64,000 nt of DNA from Microvelia longipes (lineage: Eukaryota > Arthropoda > Insecta > Hemiptera > Veliidae), in assembly GCA_018340805.1 (NCBI GenBank), contig JACMZG010001870.1, forward strand, positions 54,115,703 through 54,179,702, read 5' to 3'. The notes under the pieces are model-generated. The model did no database searches, was not told where the DNA came from, and worked only from the letters and a program-made list of their open reading frames with translations. A program made the position numbers and the translations under genes. This document shows, one piece after another, positions 54,511-64,000 of the stretch (the first letter of the stretch is position 1; each line of letters opens with the position of its first letter).

Positions 54511-55230
54511 ATGTAACAATAATAACTCAAACTATATTTAAGTACTAAAATAAAAAAAATACATTACTGAAAGTGAACAAAGAAATTAAAAACATTTATT
54601 TACAAATATAAACATTAGTTGACAATGATCAAGATGTTGGTAATATAGAAGGCGGTTCGATTCGATGTTAATGAACCAAGGATCTTGAATAAACGGGGTG
54701 ATGCATTAAGGAACATGTTTGACTCCATCAAAGTTGTATGAGATTGAGAAATAGAAGCAAACTTACCTTCTCCTTGGTTATATTGAAAAAAATGTGCCAA
54801 ACACAGGTTATGTAGCAAGGTTTGTCGAGTTTGCTTCTCAACTTTCTTCTATGCTTCTCGTGATTGTTACATTTGTGGTTCTTGTTAAGTCTTTTTTGCT
54901 TATTTAATTTTAAATGTTGGACTATACTTTGCCACTTCAGTGAGTCGTAATTTGAGCATGTTTTTTATAACCTTCTCAATCAATAAATAATGGGGAAACC
55001 ACTGAGAGGTAAGTTTGCCTCTAAAATTCAAGACTTGTGCTTTTATAAGAATTGTAAGCATGCGCAGTTGGTTTTTGACGTGTGTTTGTTGTGTTAAATT
55101 CTCTATTTTTTAGTTTTTGATGGGGTCACTTTTTTGTACGGCAAATCCACTTATTGCGTCATCCCCTTTATTTGGTTTGGTTCCAAATAAAACAACGTTT
55201 GGTTCCTTAAAACGAACCAAATGCATTGGG
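54511..55230. other. Intergenic DNA, nothing recognised
   Basis: No coding frame with recognisable product and no clear repeat. Confidence 0.5.
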
Positions 55231-55389
55231 GAGGTTATAACCTGAGTTTTTATGAATGACGTGTGACGTCATTGCAGGACTCGGTATAGGTGGTCAACAT
55301 TAAAAATTTACTATTTATTCCTGCAATGACTTTAATTTCGGACTATAACCTAACATGTAAAAAAATTATTTCATTCATAAAAACCCTCC
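55231..55389. repeat. Imperfect hairpin element of about 160 bp (MITE-like)
   Basis: Outer arms GAGGTTATAACCTGAGTTTT..ATGAATG and CATTCATAAAAACCCTCC pair with mismatches. The inner arms GTCATTGCAGGA (55268-55279) and TCCTGCAATGAC (55319-55330) pair perfectly. Confidence 0.65.
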
Positions 55390-55954
55390 AATTGAATCAC
55401 CATATAAATTCTATCAGCTTGGACAATTATAACATAAGCTGGCTGTCAAGAAAATATAGTTTTCAATAGCTGTAAAGTTATTTTTAGGAGGGAGGAGGAT
55501 GTCTACTCACTCTCCAAAAACATGGGATCAAACATAACACTATGGAGCACTGTAGAAGATAAAAACAGCTGTGAGCACACCTTTTAAAATAAAACAAAAC
55601 ATACAAGGTCCCCTTATATTTACACAGGAAGCCTATAGAGTGAGTAGACTTGTTCTTCTCCTTCCACCCCCTCCCCTTAAAATGACTTTTAATAGCTGCT
55701 CATGGAAAAGGTTGTTGAAGTTTGCTTAAGTAGCACTTAGCCTCTAACCCAAACTGTTAAAGTTTGAGCCCTGTCAGGCCTTGGCACATGACATGTGTCA
55801 CTTCAATTAGGTATCACAATGAATTTAATTTTAACAGTCAAAATTCTACAATAAAGATTTTGACTTTAATTCAGTTAGGATCAATCAGTTATAAAAAAAA
55901 TTAAAACCAAAAATTATAGGAATTGCTGGATATTTTACTTACGAACAAACTAAC
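55390..55954. other. Intergenic DNA, nothing recognised
   Basis: No feature noted. Confidence 0.5.
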
Positions 55955-56908
55955 ATGTATAGGTGTGGTCTACTCCCCAGGCCTGTATAGGTGTGGTCTA
56001 CTCCCCAGGCCTGAATTCGCGATTCAAAGTCCGTAGCAGCGCCACCGTCGCTGATAAGAAATTGATAACGAAAGGGTGATCGTTGTTAAAGGCCTTATGG
56101 GGATTTTCTGGTTTTTCTTATTTGTGACGATTATTTCTTTACATTTTTTATCAAAGTGCTTTAATTTAACTAATTTTAGGGCGTATGAACTCAGTAGAAT
56201 CACAATTTCATTGAAAAATAGCGTTTTAATGGGTTGTCACGAGTATTTAAATTGAGTGATAAGAAGATGAAGATCATAATATAGTGTTTTATTTTATTTA
56301 TTGATGTTACTTTTAAATAATTTTAGTTTGCACAAACACACAAAATTACCATTTAATTGCATTAAATTGTTTAAATTAGTTGTAACAGGTATTTAAATTA
56401 ACTGATAAGAAGCTGATTTTCACTGTAATGGTGTTTTAATTTATTAATCATTTTTATTTATGCACTAAAATAATTAATAACTCAATAAATTCACTTTTTG
56501 TAAAATGTTTGTTTAAATTATCCGTTTAGGTTTTCTATTTCTGGGTTAAATCGGACGAATCCAAGTCTGTAGTGATAAGAGCCTGATTCTATATTTAAAA
56601 TCCTGGAATTATCGAAATATTTATCTACGAAATATTTGCAATTTTTTTAGTACCGATGGTCGTTCTAATAATTTTCATCACATTTATCACAAATTAACAA
56701 ACAATAAATAAATAAAAGAAGAATTTTCAACGGCTCCCATGCTAATCCTATGATTAAAAAATTTTTGATCACCCTTTCGTTTTCCCGCCATTGATATTGC
56801 CAACCTTACAACTATCTCTTTGAATCGCGAATAGGTGTGGTCTACTCCCCAGGCCTGTACAGGTGTGGTCTACTCCCCAGACCTGTATAGGTGGTCTACT
56901 ACCCAGGA
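55955..56908. repeat. Small minisatellite split by a TIR element
   Basis: Units of GTATAGGTGTGGTCTACTCC CCAGGCCT flank the element: two at 55960-56013 and about three at 56832-56908. Confidence 0.88.
56015..56832. mobile_element. Non-coding TIR element of about 0.8 kb inserted in the minisatellite
   Basis: The termini ATTCGCGATTCAAAG and CTTTGAATCGCGAAT are exact inverted repeats. A second inner pair ACGAAAGGGTGATC / GATCACCCTTTCGT lies about 55 bp in. The middle contains a diverged internal duplication of about 180 bp (GTATTTAAATTGAGTGATAA at 56241 and 56390). MITE-like; superfamily unknown. Confidence 0.8.
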
Positions 56909-58185
56909 GAGACCACTGTCTACTACAAGTCAAATGTTAGCAAAGTGATTCTGAGAACAGCAGCAGTATCTATTTACATTCCACTGCCAGCAACTTTTCA
57001 AATCAGGTAGTCATCTAAACCATATATTTAACATTTTCACATAAATATTATTTTCAATGAAATAAAATTAATAATTTACAATTATTGATTGCATTATATA
57101 TAAGAATTTTGTAAACTACAGATATGTATTTCCATTTTATAAAAGCAACATACAAATCATTTTAATACATAGTCAGCTCAAAATTTGATAAAAAACCCGA
57201 GCAGCAAATGTTGAGATTAGCCAATCAGAAAGCTGATGAGAAAACAGTTGGTTCTAAGACAATAGTATGGTGAAATTAATTGGATAGTTTTCATGAAAAT
57301 AGAGACTTGATATGCTTTGTTGACTTTGAAACATGTTGAGGTAAGAATGCTGTTGATTGTCACCACCAGAGTTATAACATTTTTTTTAATTCATCAACTG
57401 ATTGGGTAACTCTTGAGGTGGTTTCTTCTCACTTTGCAATCTCTATAACATCAAACAGCTACGTGACGTGTATAAAACCAGCACCATAAGGTTCAATGAC
57501 ACTAGTTAGCTCTATAAAACAATCACCTTATTTCAAGTTCTCTAAGAGACAAATAGTTTAGCTGCAGACCACAGAGTTATTACTCAAAAATTTATTGGTT
57601 TACAATAATGGTAAAAAGCTTTACATTAATGGTAAAAGATTGCCATACAATCATAATGTGCCACATTATGTCTGCCACACATATCTGTAGAGTCATGTTG
57701 CCCTTTTAGGTTTGATGTGAGGTGATGCAATAAAATCATGAAATATGCAAATATAAAGTACAAATAAATATCTCTTTACAACATTTCATGCCTCAATTAA
57801 AAATACTAAAAACAAAATACATTTTTGATTGAAACAAATAAATATAAATATATATATTTTTGTTAAAACGTACAATATATACAACAAATAAATATAAATA
57901 TTTTTTTATCGTTTACATACAAAAATAGACAAAACAAGTGGTAGGGGAGCTACCAGGAGGGATGAGAACAAGCAGAGAGTAAAGATCATGGAGCAGTCAG
58001 AGAGAATGTATTTCATGCTTTCTCAGCTTATTCTCTTTAAACAAGAGATGCCAGGCAAATAGAAAAACTATTGTCTTTAAAATAAAATTGTATCCATTAT
58101 TCCATTACAGGTGTTTTCAAGATATCCACAGTCATCTTTACACATTGTATATTTTAGCAAATTTCCTTATAAAATTATAAGGTAT
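56909..58185. other. Intergenic DNA, nothing recognised
   Basis: AT-rich, with a short duplicated GGTTTACAATAATGGTAAAA type motif near 57597-57640. No coding evidence. Confidence 0.5.
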
Positions 58186-58199
58186 ATAATATATATATA

Positions 58200-58251
<52 letters not shown>

Positions 58252-58265
58252 ATATGTATATATTT
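58186..58265. repeat. (TA)n microsatellite
   Basis: TA tract with TTAT interruptions. Confidence 0.95.
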
Positions 58266-58379
58266 AAGTGTGTGTGAGTTACAATCACGTGCTATCTCTC
58301 AAACAGCTAAATATTTTATAATCGAACTTGGCACAAAAATCAACAGTAGGGAGGAGAGGACACAAACCCTGTTAAAACA

Positions 58380-58440
58380 CAGAAGGATGCATTTCAAAAG
58401 GAATTGGCTTAGCATGCGGACAGACCTCCTTGCCAACATT
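58380..58440. repeat. SINE-like repeat fragment
   Basis: GGATGCATTTCAAAAGGAAT and GCATGCGGACAGACCTCCTTGCCAACATTT resemble the distal arm end. Diverged. Confidence 0.5.
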
Positions 58441-58689
58441 TAAAAAAATCATACTATCAAATTATAAATTATCATAAGATACATGCTGAGTGAGTGTAAC
58501 CTACACAGCATGGCACTCCTCCAGACAATACCTACCTTATAGGCAAGTATTAACTGTTAACATTGATTCTCCTCAAGTAATATCCAAGACAAGTAGAGAT
58601 GTGTAGTTTGATCTGACAGTTTGGTAACTATACCAGATAGATTGATAAGGTTCTGTTATGTCAGACAGTTTGGTAATGTTAAGTATAGT

Positions 58690-58860
58690 AATAGTGGAAC
58701 CACTAGCGCTGGGCCGGCCATGACACTAACAGTTCAAACACTAGCGGTGGGCCAGCCATGACACTAACAGTTCAAACACTAACGCTGGGCCGGCCATGAC
58801 AGTAAAGGTGCAAACACTAGCGTTGGGCCGGCCATGACAGTAACAGTGCTATCACTAGCT
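58690..58860. repeat. Minisatellite, unit about 38 bp, about five copies
   Basis: The unit CACTAGCGCTGGGCCGGCCA TGACACTAACAGTTCAAA contains the 8-bp palindrome GGCCGGCC in most copies. Locally GC-rich. Confidence 0.92.
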
Positions 58861-59337
58861 CTAGGTTGAAATAACAAATTGGAAACTACATGGTGGTCTG
58901 AATATAGTTACAAAGGTTGGTGACGTAGTTTACTAACTGGCCTTATATATTTCTTTAACTACTTGACTAATATTACTACTGATTTCTTGTTTAGCAAGTC
59001 GTCCATTATCAAGCAAACAAATTAGAAACCATAGGGAAATAGATACTTTGATTAAAGATAATAAAATAGAGTCAAATCAACAACTGAAGAGAAGCACAAA
59101 AACAATGCTGTGTAAGGAAACAGTGGAATACAATCCCTCCTGAATAGCTCCATTATCTGACCATCTCTGTTATATTTTAGTTTTTTAAAACCAACTTTTT
59201 CTGCTAAACTGTATCAATGTTGCTCACAGCTCACCAGGTAAGCCTGATTCTGTAACATACACCCCTAAGTTGCAACTTGGCTGCAAGTAAGGAGAGAGTG
59301 GTGGAGGTGGACACCTGTAAAGAAGAGTTTGAGAAAT

Positions 59338-63306
<3,969 letters not shown>

Positions 63307-63400
63307 CTATCAAAACAATAACAAACATTATAATTATAATAACTGTAAAAACAAAATAAATAGTCAAAACAAAGAGGGCAAAAATAATATAGCTATTAGG

Positions 63401-63556
63401 TAATACTAACCAGGATACTGTCATGTCATTACACTTCTCTATTTAATAATACTAACCAGGATACTGTCATGTCATTACACTTCTCTATTAAATAATACTA
63501 ACCAGGATACTGACATGTAATTACAGATCTCTATTAGATAATACTAACCAGGATAC
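63401..63556. repeat. Minisatellite, unit about 46 bp, three to four copies
   Basis: The unit AATACTAACCAGGATACTGT, CATGTCATTACACTTCTCTATTA repeats; the last, partial unit runs straight into the LINE fragment at 63556. Confidence 0.92.
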
Positions 63557-64000
63557 TGTCAACAACATCAATTTCCTTGGAATACACCTTGATAACAAAC
63601 TAACGTGGAAATTCCATATAGAATACCTTGAAAAGAAAATATCAAAAATATCTGTATGTCTGTAGAAAGCTAAAAAATATGTAACGTGGATATCCTAATG
63701 ATGGTTTATAGAGCTATGGTGGAAAGCCGGTTGTCATATGGCATCCTGATATGGGGCCATGTAAACACTAACAAGCTGTTAGTATTACAAAAGAAATCAT
63801 TAGAATTATAGGAGGATACGCAATAAGGAACATTGTAAGCCTTATTTAAAAGCTTTAAAATAATGACCGTTTATAATCTATTTATATATAATTCACTCAT
63901 ATATACCAAATCAATTGAAAATAATTTAAATAAAAATGGACACTATCACACATATGACACCAGAAATAGAAATGCTCTAGCAATACCCGAGCATAGACTT
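63556..64000 (+). pseudogene. Family A LINE fragment (RT thumb and C-terminal region), runs off the window
   Basis: Across frames it reads NNINFLGIHLDNKLTWKFHI, then sequence matching AMVESRLSYGILIWGHVNT and ALFKSFKIMTVYNLFIYNSL. The order is the same as in 4060-4440. Several frame breaks. The part before the thumb is missing, and the copy begins at the end of the 46-bp minisatellite. Confidence 0.85.

Overview
Organism and overall character. This is nuclear DNA from an animal, most likely an arthropod and plausibly an insect. It is AT-rich, has spliced genes with introns of up to about 19 kb, carries non-LTR retrotransposons of arthropod type plus one BEL/Pao relic, and its (TA)n tracts are long and numerous. 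I cannot name the species. Nothing in it is prokaryotic.

Two host genes can be read. (1) On the + strand, 5227-47679, twelve exons with compatible splice phases encode most of a CNNM/ACDP magnesium-transport protein, the orthologue of Drosophila unextended (uex). In order they give the extracellular region, the DUF21 membrane domain, the CBS pair, the cyclic-nucleotide-binding-like domain and the C-terminus with its stop. The 5' end lies upstream or is uncertain; 2033-2166 is a weak candidate. (2) On the - strand, 59338-63306, the last three exons encode most of GID4, the Pro/N-degron receptor of the GID/CTLH E3 ligase. The two genes converge, and about 11.7 kb of repeats separates their stop codons.

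Everything else is repeats. LINE relics occur at 1-1459, 2655-4860, 12447-13003, 14100-18139, 19640-22105, 23272-23500, 26645-27190, 32180-33500, 40430-46836 (with a second LINE nested at about 41885-45990) and 63556-64000. Five of them look like one family because they share a distinctive C-terminus. Other pieces are a BEL/Pao integrase fragment, a decayed pogo/Tigger-like transposase not covered by any long ORF, a tRNA-derived SINE-like family that often sits as inverted pairs, several non-coding elements with terminal inverted repeats, two foldback elements (one a 3.1-kb near-palindrome), and many minisatellites.

The most unusual signal is that several minisatellites inside the CNNM gene carry exon-intron junction sequence. 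At 9290-9420 the end of one exon and its 5' splice site are duplicated about four times, and the extra donors are partly in frame. At 23690-24915 an array of more than 1 kb repeats a motif matching the donor of the exon beside it. At 40211-40430 and 47453-47506 another array repeats a consensus donor. Tandem growth seeded at splice donors, giving ladders of alternative or decoy 5' splice sites, is the observation I would check first. The second is the large palindrome at 34739-37982.
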